Assembly (NCBI GenBank): GCA_964650965.1
Contig: CAZYYO010000082.1
Span: 1 to 9,904, forward strand
Direction of reading: 5' to 3'
DNA length: 9,904 bases
Source: CAZYYO01 sp964650965
GTDB lineage: Bacteria; Bacillota; Clostridia; Lachnospirales; Lachnospiraceae
In this document: in pieces, positions 1 through 6,630 of the stretch
Layout: the number at the start of each line of letters is the position of its first letter
How positions within the stretch are numbered: position 1 is the stretch's first letter
Position numbers and translations under genes: made by a program
Notes under the pieces: model-generated
Database searches by the model: none
Told to the model about the DNA's origin: nothing
What the model saw: the letters and a program-made list of their open reading frames with translations, nothing else

Positions 1-707
1 GAATCTTCCTGCATTCTCTTGGACATTTCTCCAGGATGCTTGGCAAGTCTTCCACTGGCAAGAGCACTGTAAGGAGTCATGGCAATGTTATCCTCTGCAC
101 ATAATCCAGCCATTTCTCGCTCCTCTTCTCGGAAAATCAGGTTGTAATGTCCCTGAATAGATACGAATTTGGCAAAGCCTTCCTTTTCAGCCAACGCATT
201 TGCTTTCGCAAGCTGCCATGCATAGCAGTTGGAAATTCCAATATATCTGGCTTTTCCTGCCTTAACTACATTGTTCAGTCCTTCTAAAATATCATAAATG
301 GGTGTGTTGTAATCCCACATATGGTAAATATAGAGATCCACATAATCCATTCCCAAATGGGAAAGGCTCTGATCCATCATTGTCTCGATGTGCTTTTGTC
401 CTGAAATTCCAGCTTGGATTTCTTCTGCTGTACGTGGCAGGAATTTGGTAGCGACCACAACATCCTCACGGTTAGCAAAATCCTTCAATGCTCTTCCCAC
501 ATACATTTCACTGGTTCCGTTCTGGTATCCCACTGCGGTATCAAAGAAATTAACTCCCAGCTCCAGACCATGCTGGATAATCTCTCTGGAATGCTGTTCA
601 TCTATGGTCCAGCTGTGCTGCCCATTGCCTGCATCTCCAAACCCCATACATCCCATACAGATGCGTGATACCTTTAGCTCTGAATTTTCTAACTTTGTGT
701 ATTCCAT
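1..707 (-). CDS. Aldo/keto reductase, 3' end beyond window
   Basis: The reading frame opens at an ATG at 707 behind a strong AGGAGGG site (713-719) and stays open for 235 codons to the window edge, so the C-terminus is missing. The catalytic tetrad of the aldo/keto reductase family is visible: Asp56 and Tyr61 in FFDTAVGYQ, Lys88 in VVATKF and His129 in DLYIYH. These are followed by the barrel strands RYIGISN (155-160) and the FVSIQGHYNL segment. The family reduces carbonyl compounds to alcohols with NAD(P)H in the cytosol; the substrate cannot be told from sequence. It is the last visible gene of the five-gene minus-strand redox operon, 74 bp after the FMN reductase. The MGCMGFG start and the HSWTIDE region resemble the large YajO/Tas-like bacterial branch. 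The family call is secure; the physiological role is not. Confidence 0.93.
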   Translation of the reverse strand, partial: MEYTKLENSELKVSRICMGCMGFGDAGNGQHSWTIDEQHSREIIQHGLELGVNFFDTAVGYQNGTSEMYVGRALKDFANREDVVVATKFLPRTAEEIQAGISGQKHIETMMDQSLSHLGMDYVDLYIYHMWDYNTPIYDILEGLNNVVKAGKARYIGISNCYAWQLAKANALAEKEGFAKFVSIQGHYNLIFREEEREMAGLCAEDNIAMTPYSALASGRLAKHPGEMSKRMQED

Positions 708-781
708 ATTTTCCCTCCTGCTATACCTGCAATTCAATTTACTATATTTGAACTATTTCAGCTTTTCATATTCCTTTCTTG

Positions 782-1318
782 TTAACTCAAATTCCTTCCT
801 AACTCATAAGCCTGTTTTGGATATTCTGTATGCTTTGTCATAGAAGGACTTCCGCAGCCTATTCCCAGCACCATGCCCAGATCCTCCAAATCAAGATATC
901 TCACCAGCGTCTTATAGTGACTTTCTAAGGCGTCAAAAGTCCAGTTATCACTGTTCCATGCAACAGTAAGTAAAGCGGACTTCATATGCTTTCTTGTAAT
1001 GCTGGAGTTATATGCACAGAAACGGTCAATTACTGTTTTCAGCTGTGCACTCATTCCGTAATAATAGAGTGGAGTTGCAAACACAATCATATCTGCTGAC
1101 AGGATTGCTTCCCTGATTTTCTGATTTTCATCCTTCTGCACACATGGACCTTCATAGCCACAGGCAACACATCCTGTACATGGATGAATATTCATCTTGT
1201 CAATATCAAACCGTATTACGCTATGTCCTGCACCTTCGGCTCCCTTGCTAAATTCTTCTACTAAAATATTGGTGGAGCCTTTTATATTTGGGCTGCCTTG
1301 TAAAATAATAATCTTCAT
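782..1318 (-). CDS. Flavodoxin-fold NAD(P)H-dependent FMN reductase with CxxCxxC motif
   Basis: This 178-residue protein begins at an ATG with AGGAG at 1327-1331, eight bases upstream. The N-terminal GSPNIKGSTN (8-17) is the FMN phosphate loop of the NADPH-dependent FMN reductase / iron-sulfur flavoprotein superfamily, and TPLYYYGMSAQLKTVIDR (82-99) is the second flavin-binding signature. A compact cysteine cluster C47-x2-C50-x2-C53-x5-C59 sits where iron-sulfur flavoproteins carry their 4Fe-4S ligands, so a cluster or redox-active cysteines are possible. Many Clostridium relatives with this motif are annotated simply as flavodoxin family proteins. It lies 21 bp after the DUF4405 gene. The C-terminus ends at ELGRNLS; just beyond, another frame reads on for a further 13 protein-like codons (see findings), so the 3' end may be slightly altered. 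Family sure, cluster inferred, substrate unknown. Confidence 0.88.
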   Translation of the reverse strand: MKIIILQGSPNIKGSTNILVEEFSKGAEGAGHSVIRFDIDKMNIHPCTGCVACGYEGPCVQKDENQKIREAILSADMIVFATPLYYYGMSAQLKTVIDRFCAYNSSITRKHMKSALLTVAWNSDNWTFDALESHYKTLVRYLDLEDLGMVLGIGCGSPSMTKHTEYPKQAYELGRNLS

Positions 1319-1339
1319 ATGCTACACTCCTGTTCTGTT

Positions 1340-2167
1340 TTAGCAAACATTAACATTTTCATCTTGTTGCAGAATCTGGTTACAGCTTTGCAGTGCCTGT
1401 GCTCCCCAAGATTCACTTTCTGCTTTTGGTGTAGAAATAATACTGCAAGCCACAACTGCTGCTATTAGACAAATACCCCCTATTCCCTTTATCATCTTGT
1501 CTTTTGATTTCTGCGGATTGGTCCAAAAACTGATTCCCTTCATCAAATAAAATCCCACGTATACCCACATACCAACAATAGCAACGTTATTGATAATGAC
1601 CATCACTAGAGAGGCTTCATAGTCTAACACTGCAAACATATTTTTCAGGAGCATATTGTTATAGATAGATAACGTTCCCAACTGATAGGCTCCATAAAAT
1701 GCAACGCAGGATGCAAGAATCACTGCTGCTATTCCTGCCGATTTTTTCAGTTTCAATTTCCCTGTGACCATGTTCCAGTGCATTCCCAGATGAATGCTCA
1801 TCAGGATAAATGACAAATAGGAACAAACCATGTGAAGTGTCCTGGCTGTTGCCATTCCTCCATGGATGGGAAGAAATGCAAATACATCCCTGGACATTAC
1901 AATTCCGCTGTATCCGGTAAGTACAATGCCGATTAGGACACCCAAATTTACAATTGTCCGAGCCACTCTTGCTGCCGAATATTGCCCTTTTAGAATTGCT
2001 CCATACCATTTGACATTGAAACCGTTATGTACCAGAAACAATACCAGCATTGTCGCTCCAAGCACTTCATGATATAGATTTCCCGTTACCTGATATGCCA
2101 TTAGGAATAAAAGTAAAACGGTCATTATAATATCAATTACCATTCTAAACTTGCTTGTCTGCTTCAC
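1340..2167 (-). CDS. DUF4405-type membrane cytochrome b-like protein
   Basis: This 275-residue integral membrane protein has about seven hydrophobic segments (roughly 10-28, 36-53, 72-92, 112-130, 145-165, 184-208 and 229-246). His33 and His47 (HEVLGATMLVLFLVH) and His112, His126 and His130 around transmembrane segment 4 fit the paired axial heme ligands of the DUF4405 family, also called flavinylation-associated cytochrome. Members are thought to carry electrons across the membrane to flavoproteins outside the cell. The start is GTG at 2167, chosen because AGGAGG (2171-2176) lies four bases upstream; the next in-frame ATG at 2143 has no such site. The ribosome site overlaps the stop codon of the lipoprotein gene, so the two are probably translationally coupled. 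A 29-residue tail after the last segment contains Cys262 and ends in Cys275. Heme binding is inferred. Confidence 0.85.
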   Translation of the reverse strand: MKQTSKFRMVIDIIMTVLLLFLMAYQVTGNLYHEVLGATMLVLFLVHNGFNVKWYGAILKGQYSAARVARTIVNLGVLIGIVLTGYSGIVMSRDVFAFLPIHGGMATARTLHMVCSYLSFILMSIHLGMHWNMVTGKLKLKKSAGIAAVILASCVAFYGAYQLGTLSIYNNMLLKNMFAVLDYEASLVMVIINNVAIVGMWVYVGFYLMKGISFWTNPQKSKDKMIKGIGGICLIAAVVACSIISTPKAESESWGAQALQSCNQILQQDENVNVC

Positions 2168-2170
2168 GCG

Positions 2171-2176
2171 TCCTCC
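2171..2176 (-). promoter_or_regulatory. AGGAGG ribosome binding site for the GTG-start DUF4405 gene
   Basis: On the minus strand the stop of the preceding gene runs straight into the site (TAAGGAGG), followed by ACGC and GTG. This perfect Shine-Dalgarno sequence is what supports the GTG at 2167 over the ATG at 2143. Its overlap with the upstream stop suggests coupled translation of the lipoprotein and the membrane cytochrome. Confidence 0.8.
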
Positions 2177-2791
2177 TTATTGTGCATTCACCCATTCCAT
2201 AATTGCATCTGCTGATTCATGCTCTTTAAATCTTTTTCCATCCTTCCAGTCTCCGGTACCCGCAAGGGATGCCAGCGTATCTGCAGAAGAACCCAATCCG
2301 CTGCTGGATGAGGTACAAAATGGAATCACTGTTTTTCCTGTAAAATCATATGCTTCCACAAAGGTATCCAGAATTCTGGGGGCTTCTCCCCACCAGATTG
2401 GGTAACCAATATAAATCGTAGAATATTGCTGAAAGTTATCCACTGTACCTGAAATAGCTGGTCTGACAGAAGAATCATTCATTTCCTTTGTGCTTCTGCT
2501 ATTGTTATCATTCCAGTCTAAATCATCTTCTGTATATGGCTCCTCTGGAATAATTTCATAAAGATCAGCTCCTGTTCCTTCAGCAATCACTTCTGCAACC
2601 GTCTTTGTATTGTTGGTTGCTGAAAAATACACCACCAGTGTTGCTGCATCTGTTGTAGGCTCAGTATTTTCAGATTGTGAATCTGTTGTGCTACTCTTTG
2701 CGGCACTACTTCCACACCCTGTCAAACCAATGGACATACTTAAAACTAGTAATGCTGTCAAAATCTTTTTCATCTTTCCTTTGTTATACAT
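2177..2791 (-). CDS. Flavodoxin lipoprotein (Flavodoxin_4 type)
   Basis: This 204-residue protein has a typical lipoprotein signal: positive KMKK, a hydrophobic stretch (10-22) and the lipobox LTGC with Cys26. A low-complexity Ser/Thr/Glu linker (about 27-50) follows, then a flavodoxin domain. YFSATNNTKTVAE (55-67) is the phosphate-binding loop, and GYPIWWGEAPRI (129-140) plus FCTSSSSGLGSS (158-169) are the isoalloxazine-side loops typical of Clostridium Flavodoxin_4 proteins. The protein is therefore expected on the outer face of the membrane carrying FMN and passing single electrons. The gene begins 3 bp after the flavin reductase stop and ends 9 bp before the DUF4405 start. The ATG at 2791 has AGGAA (2801-2805) at suitable spacing; the ATG at 2773 would give the more classical MKKILTALL signal and cannot be excluded. 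Confidence 0.92.
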   Translation of the reverse strand: MYNKGKMKKILTALLVLSMSIGLTGCGSSAAKSSTTDSQSENTEPTTDAATLVVYFSATNNTKTVAEVIAEGTGADLYEIIPEEPYTEDDLDWNDNNSRSTKEMNDSSVRPAISGTVDNFQQYSTIYIGYPIWWGEAPRILDTFVEAYDFTGKTVIPFCTSSSSGLGSSADTLASLAGTGDWKDGKRFKEHESADAIMEWVNAQ

Positions 2792-2794
2792 AAA

Positions 2795-3343
2795 CTATAC
2801 TTCCTTTCCGATTTTCTTACAATCTCCAAGTACCTCCCCGGTTGCAAGATATTTATAGGTTGGCATTTCAAAAAGTACTGGTTTGAATGCTGCATAATCC
2901 AATTTGCCGTCTTCTCCAATCATTGATTCTTCTGCATAGGTGTTTTCAATCTTTAAAATGAAATTATCAAATCCATTAATTACAATGGTATCTTCCACAG
3001 TACATTCCATAACAAGTGGAGATGCTGTAATAACTGGGGTTCCTGCCTCTCCCATTTCATATTCAAATACTTCTGATTTATCTGTTTTCTCTCCGGATAC
3101 GGTTCCACAGTAATCTGCCTTGGGAAGAAGTGCCTGGTCAACCAGATTGATGGAGACCTTTCCAGTCTTTTTTACAAATTGATTGGTATAATGTGGCTGT
3201 GCCAGGCTGATTAGAATTCGGTCATGGCTTACAATTCCTATATGGCAGACTAAAACCCAGTTGGGTTTATCTTCTGCCATAACTCCTACTACAGTTACTG
3301 GTGTTGGGTATAATGCTAATTTTGATCCTAAATTTTTCTTCAT
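2795..3343 (-). CDS. Flavin reductase domain / flavoredoxin-like FMN-binding protein
   Basis: This is the first gene of the operon, 182 residues from the ATG at 3343. The N-terminal KLALYPTPVTVVGV and the following strands (NWVLVCHIGIVSHD, ILISLAQPHYTNQFVKKTG, VSINLV) match the flavin reductase-like FMN-binding split barrel (flavoredoxin/DIM6 type). LVMECTVEDT and the C-terminal KYLATGEVLGDC complete the domain. Members bind FMN and move electrons between NAD(P)H, ferredoxin or flavin and partner proteins in the cytosol. A second ATG nine bases upstream (3352) is only one base from AGGAG (3354-3358) and is too close; the 3343 ATG lies ten bases from it. The promoter at 3392-3420 is directly upstream. 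The native electron partner is unknown; the adjacent flavodoxin and cytochrome genes make membrane electron transfer plausible. Confidence 0.9.
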   Translation of the reverse strand: MKKNLGSKLALYPTPVTVVGVMAEDKPNWVLVCHIGIVSHDRILISLAQPHYTNQFVKKTGKVSINLVDQALLPKADYCGTVSGEKTDKSEVFEYEMGEAGTPVITASPLVMECTVEDTIVINGFDNFILKIENTYAEESMIGEDGKLDYAAFKPVLFEMPTYKYLATGEVLGDCKKIGKEV

Positions 3344-3353
3344 TGTTTTCATG

Positions 3354-3358
3354 CTCCT
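3354..3358 (-). promoter_or_regulatory. AGGAG ribosome binding site for the flavin reductase gene
   Basis: AGGAG reads on the minus strand one base before the ATG at 3352 and ten bases before the ATG at 3343. Normal spacing favours the 3343 start, making the protein three residues shorter than the longest open frame. Confidence 0.65.
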
Positions 3359-3391
3359 TGCTATATTTTAATGGGTGATTGATTTATCTCT

Positions 3392-3420
3392 ATAATAAAT
3401 TCAAGTTATTGATATGTCTA
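3392..3420 (-). promoter_or_regulatory. Sigma-A-type promoter of the five-gene redox operon
   Basis: On the minus strand a TAGACA -35 (3415-3420) is separated by exactly 17 bp from a TATTAT -10 (3392-3397); each hexamer differs from consensus at one position. Transcription would start near 3385, giving a leader of about 40 bases before the flavin reductase ATG. The spacer contains one arm of a 10-bp inverted repeat whose partner is at 3483-3492, so a regulator could bind over the promoter. Confidence 0.65.
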
Positions 3421-3432
3421 ATACTTATATTT

Positions 3433-3446
3433 TATTTCATGAAATA
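3433..3446. repeat. Perfect 14-bp palindrome TATTTCATGAAATA, candidate operator
   Basis: The palindrome is centred about 54 bases upstream of the predicted operon transcription start, a position usual for an activator site. Its right half GAAATAC (3441-3447) also pairs with GTATTTC at 3456-3462, so three TATTTC half-sites occur within 30 bp. The binding protein is not identifiable from the window. Confidence 0.45.
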
Positions 3447-3520
3447 CGTTTTTTTGTATTTCTGGTGTTTTATTTAACCAATTATCAATAACCAATAATT
3501 AACAATCGCATATTGAAAAA

Positions 3521-3540
3521 GAAGGGTAACATTACCCTTC
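3521..3540 (-). terminator. Hairpin with T-run, terminator-like
   Basis: Arms GAAGGGTA (3521-3528) and TACCCTTC (3533-3540) form a perfect 8-bp stem with a four-base ACAT loop. On the minus strand it is followed by TTTTTC, like a rho-independent terminator; on the plus strand by CTTTTC. Neither strand has a gene upstream that obviously needs terminating here, so it could instead stop antisense transcription from the kinase region or be a symmetric operator. Confidence 0.35.
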
Positions 3541-3638
3541 CTTTTCATTTTCATATTCTCTTCTACCTCATTGCCTATATCCGAATTTTATGTATTTCTA
3601 TAGCAGAATTTTCACTCATATAGTATAATATTCTTAAT

Positions 3639-3653
3639 TATTCTCGAAGAATA
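3639..3653. repeat. Inverted repeat TATTCT-CGA-AGAATA
   Basis: Six-base arms flank a three-base centre, ten bases downstream of a TATAAT hexamer on the plus strand. The placement would suit a repressor site if that hexamer is the -10 of the kinase promoter. No regulator is assigned. Confidence 0.3.
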
Positions 3654-3808
3654 CTTAACACTCTTCTATTGCGCTAACCAGTAAATCGCCAGTGTTTATT
3701 CGCTGTATATTTTAGGCATATCATTTCCTGGAATAGTAGAATCGCTCATATCGAATATCTTATAAAAACAGGAATAACCGAAATATCAGCAATCAGAGGG
3801 GAAAACAA

Positions 3809-6601
3809 ATGATGAAAAACAAGTTTATGAATACCGTAAGCATACTTGCTGTTGTGCTGATACTTATCCTTAATATCACTACCCCAGCTTTTGCAGCAGA
3901 GAGCGACAGTAAGGTTGTTCGTGTTGCCTGTGGCATGAATGATATTCTGTATCTGAATAAAGATGGAGACCCAGAAGGCATTGGTCTATCCTATCTGCGT
4001 CAGCTTGCCTGGAACAATAACTGGACGCTGGAATATGTAGAGGGCTCCTATAACGAATGCCTGGAGAAGCTCTACAATGGTGAAATTGATTTCATGTTCC
4101 CTGTTGGCAAAGAAGAAGATCCTGATGGCAAACTGGCCTTCTCCCAGTTCAGTATTGGTTATCAGCAAATCGGTCTGTTTGCAAAAGAGGATGCGGATAT
4201 CTACTATGACGACTTTACCGCTTTTGACCATGCGAAGGTGGCACTCTCCCTTGGTGGGAACAGTACCATTCTTGATAAATTTGCCAGCGAAAACAACTTT
4301 GTCTATGAGCAGGTACCCATGGATTCCAAGCAGGACAAAATTGATGCACTGATAAATGGTGATGTGGATTTAATTGCCATTAGCACATTGAATACCATAC
4401 CAGAAGGAAAACTGGTTGCTGTTTTAGACCAGCTGCCTTTCTACATTTGCACAAGGGCAGACAACACAGAACTGCTGGGCGAGATTAACAAGAGTATGAG
4501 CGAAATTTTGACGCATACACCAGAGTTTGCATCTACATTGTTTCAATCAGTATTAGCCGGAAGAAATCCCATTTCCTATACAAGAGAAGAGCAGGAACGC
4601 ATCGCACAAGAGGATACCATCATATTTGGAGTTTACAGTGACCGTCTTCCATTAGCAGGTATGGATGAAAATGGAAACTGCGTTGGTATTTATGTTGATT
4701 TATTAAAAGAAATATCTCAGGAGTCAGGGCTCAAAATCGAAATCAAGCCCATAACTGATAGTAACAAATTATATAGCTACATTGATGATGGCACTGTTGA
4801 TTTTGTGCTGGGCATACAAGAACTCCGTTTCTCCCAGGATAATGCCGAAAATCATCTGTCCTCTGACAATCTCACTGATTGCACCACGATTGCCATCACA
4901 CAGCCTGACTACAATTTAGACGAAGCAACAGCTCCGGTTGTTGCATTGACGCAAGACCGGACTTATCTGGAAAGCACAATCACTGAATGGTTTCCATCTG
5001 CAACGATTCAGTATTACGATACAAGAAGACAGTGCCTTGATGCAGTCAAAAACAATACCGCTGATGTTGCATTCCTAAACACATGGGAATGCAATTACGA
5101 AATCAAAAATGCCCGCTATAAGGGATTGATGGAATGGGAAAGCTATCGTTCTGTTTCGGGGCTGACAATCGGTGCAAGCCGCCAGTCCGATTTGGAGCTT
5201 CTTTCTATTCTTGAAAAAACAATTGGAAAAATCCCTGCAGATCGTATTACAGATATTGTTACATCCAACTTAAATTCTTCTTACGAAACCTATACCTTGG
5301 CAGATCGTTTTTATGCTGTAAGAACACCGCTTATCATCAGCAGCACTTTTGTTGCCGTGTTGCTCATTGCTCTCTTTATCTATTTGAGAGCAAAACGCAA
5401 TTACATTAAGAATCTAGAAGAGGCCAATCACGCCAAATCAGAGTTTCTTTCCCGTATGAGTCATGAACTGCGCACTCCTCTAAATGCATTAAGCGGATAC
5501 TCCGAATTAATGAGGGATAACCTGAAATCAAATTCCATTGATCCTAAATATCTTTTGCAGAATATCAGCCTGATTGAACGTGCAAAAGCCTATCTTCTTC
5601 GTGTCATTGATGATGTCCTTGATGTACAAAATGCAGAGTTTGGCAAGATTCGCATTCAGAAAGAAGAAATAGATGGTCAATCCCTTATTGAAGCAACCCA
5701 AAAGGTAATTGAAGCCGAAGCAGCGGAAAAGGGTGTTGATTTCAGCTATATCCGCTTAACAAATTATAATGACACCATCATAACGGATGGTATTCGCTTG
5801 CAGCAGATCGTTTTGAATCTGGTACATAACGCAATCAAATTCACACCGGCTGGCGGCAGCGTAAATCTTACGGTAGAAACAGTGGAACAAACGGAGGACA
5901 CCGCAACTTTACGAATTATTATCTCTGATACCGGTATCGGCATGAGCCAGGAATTTATGAGCAAAAAGCTGTTTACCATCTTTGCACAGGAAAATGCAGG
6001 AACAACCTCTCCATACGAAGGATGTGGCACAGGACTTGCTATTTGCAAGCAGCTTATCGACTTGATGGGCGGAACCATAACCTGTATCAGTGAAAAAGGA
6101 AATGGCTCTACCTTCACGGTAATGCTGCCTGTTGGTCGTGTGCAAAAGCCTGCAAGAAAAGCCAGAGTGAGAAGAGAACATCCAACTTATGATTTATCCG
6201 GCACACGCATTCTGCTGGCTGAAGATAACCCTATGAACCAGGATATCGAGAAGCGGCTCTTAGAAAAGATGCATTGTCAGGTTGAACTTGCAGATGATGG
6301 GCAGATAGCGCTTGATAAGTACAAGAACAGCACACCTGGTTACTATAATGTGATTTTAATGGATATTCGTATGCCTAATATGGATGGTTGGGAATGTACC
6401 AGACAAATCCGTGCGTGCGGTAAAGCTGATGCTGCTTCCATCCCCATTCTTGCTGTTAGTGCAAACGCGTTTGAGGAAGATATTCAACACTCTCTTGCTG
6501 CCGGAATGAACGAACATTTGTCAAAACCGGTTGACGCAAAACTTCTGGCAGAAAAAATTTCAAATTATTGCAGCAAAGCAACACCAAAATGCGAAGATTA
6601 A
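3809..6601 (+). CDS. Hybrid sensor histidine kinase with tandem solute-binding sensor domains
   Basis: This 930-residue membrane kinase starts at the ATG at 3809 behind GAGGGG. A signal peptide (about 1-30, ending TPAFAA) leads to two extracytoplasmic SBP_bac_3-type domains (about 35-250 and 270-490), the arrangement of BvgS/EvgS-like sensors that bind amino acids or similar small molecules. One membrane helix (about 506-527) follows. The kinase core has His552 in SRMSHELRTPLN, the N-box Asn674 in NLVHNAIKF, the G1 box DTGIGM (707-712) and the G2 box GCGTGL (738-743). A C-terminal receiver has Glu805/Asp806, phosphoacceptor Asp852 in LMDIRMPNMDG, Ser884 and Lys906. All catalytic residues are present. 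There is no Hpt or DNA-binding domain and no adjacent regulator, so its phosphoryl target lies elsewhere. The ligand is unknown. Confidence 0.95.
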   Translation: MMKNKFMNTVSILAVVLILILNITTPAFAAESDSKVVRVACGMNDILYLNKDGDPEGIGLSYLRQLAWNNNWTLEYVEGSYNECLEKLYNGEIDFMFPVGKEEDPDGKLAFSQFSIGYQQIGLFAKEDADIYYDDFTAFDHAKVALSLGGNSTILDKFASENNFVYEQVPMDSKQDKIDALINGDVDLIAISTLNTIPEGKLVAVLDQLPFYICTRADNTELLGEINKSMSEILTHTPEFASTLFQSVLAGRNPISYTREEQERIAQEDTIIFGVYSDRLPLAGMDENGNCVGIYVDLLKEISQESGLKIEIKPITDSNKLYSYIDDGTVDFVLGIQELRFSQDNAENHLSSDNLTDCTTIAITQPDYNLDEATAPVVALTQDRTYLESTITEWFPSATIQYYDTRRQCLDAVKNNTADVAFLNTWECNYEIKNARYKGLMEWESYRSVSGLTIGASRQSDLELLSILEKTIGKIPADRITDIVTSNLNSSYETYTLADRFYAVRTPLIISSTFVAVLLIALFIYLRAKRNYIKNLEEANHAKSEFLSRMSHELRTPLNALSGYSELMRDNLKSNSIDPKYLLQNISLIERAKAYLLRVIDDVLDVQNAEFGKIRIQKEEIDGQSLIEATQKVIEAEAAEKGVDFSYIRLTNYNDTIITDGIRLQQIVLNLVHNAIKFTPAGGSVNLTVETVEQTEDTATLRIIISDTGIGMSQEFMSKKLFTIFAQENAGTTSPYEGCGTGLAICKQLIDLMGGTITCISEKGNGSTFTVMLPVGRVQKPARKARVRREHPTYDLSGTRILLAEDNPMNQDIEKRLLEKMHCQVELADDGQIALDKYKNSTPGYYNVILMDIRMPNMDGWECTRQIRACGKADAASIPILAVSANAFEEDIQHSLAAGMNEHLSKPVDAKLLAEKISNYCSKATPKCED

Positions 6602-6612
6602 ATAATGCCATC

Positions 6613-6630
6613 ACTTTGCTGTGCTAAAGT
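6613..6630. terminator. Weak hairpin between convergent genes
   Basis: ACTTT and AAAGT arms, five pairs plus a possible G-T pair, lie in the 22-bp gap between the kinase stop and the stop of the convergent minus-strand gene, overlapping the latter. It is the only candidate terminator for both transcripts and is weak, with no clear T-run. Confidence 0.2.

Larger units (their letters stand above)
3344..3808. other. Non-coding divergent region between the redox operon and the kinase gene
   Basis: This very A+T-rich stretch of 465 bp has no convincing gene. It holds the operon promoter (3392-3420), a perfect 14-bp palindrome (3433-3446) with further TATTTC copies, two TAACCAAT direct repeats (3475-3482, 3489-3496), a terminator-like hairpin (3521-3540) and a 15-bp inverted repeat (3639-3653). 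A consensus TATAAT on the plus strand (3624-3629) could serve the kinase gene, but I see no good -35 at 16-18 bp, so that promoter is not called. No regulator gene lies beside it in the window. Confidence 0.7.

Noticed and set aside
388..843. Plus-strand open frame of 151 codons
   Set aside because: It lies antisense to the aldo/keto reductase and the end of the FMN reductase, has low-complexity hydrophobic composition and no ribosome site; the minus-strand frame has clear family motifs.
1659..2009. Minus-strand open frame of 116 codons inside the DUF4405 gene
   Set aside because: It is a shifted frame of the same strand with no recognisable domain, overlapped fully by a gene with family motifs.
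3474..3554. Minus-strand small frame of 26 codons (MKMKRKGNVTLLFQYA...) with a positive start and hydrophobic end
   Set aside because: It resembles a small membrane or leader peptide, but the upstream AGAG is weak, it runs through the hairpin at 3521-3540 and it lies upstream of the operon promoter. Chance is as likely; conservation in relatives or ribosome profiling would be needed.
3344..3808. Riboswitch (for example FMN-type) upstream of the flavin operon
   Set aside because: The predicted operon leader is only about 40 bases, and I see no FMN-aptamer conserved segments or paired helices in the region.
5764..6181. Two overlapping minus-strand frames opposite the kinase ATP-binding region
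   Set aside because: They are antisense shadows of the HATPase domain, with no start signals or domain features.
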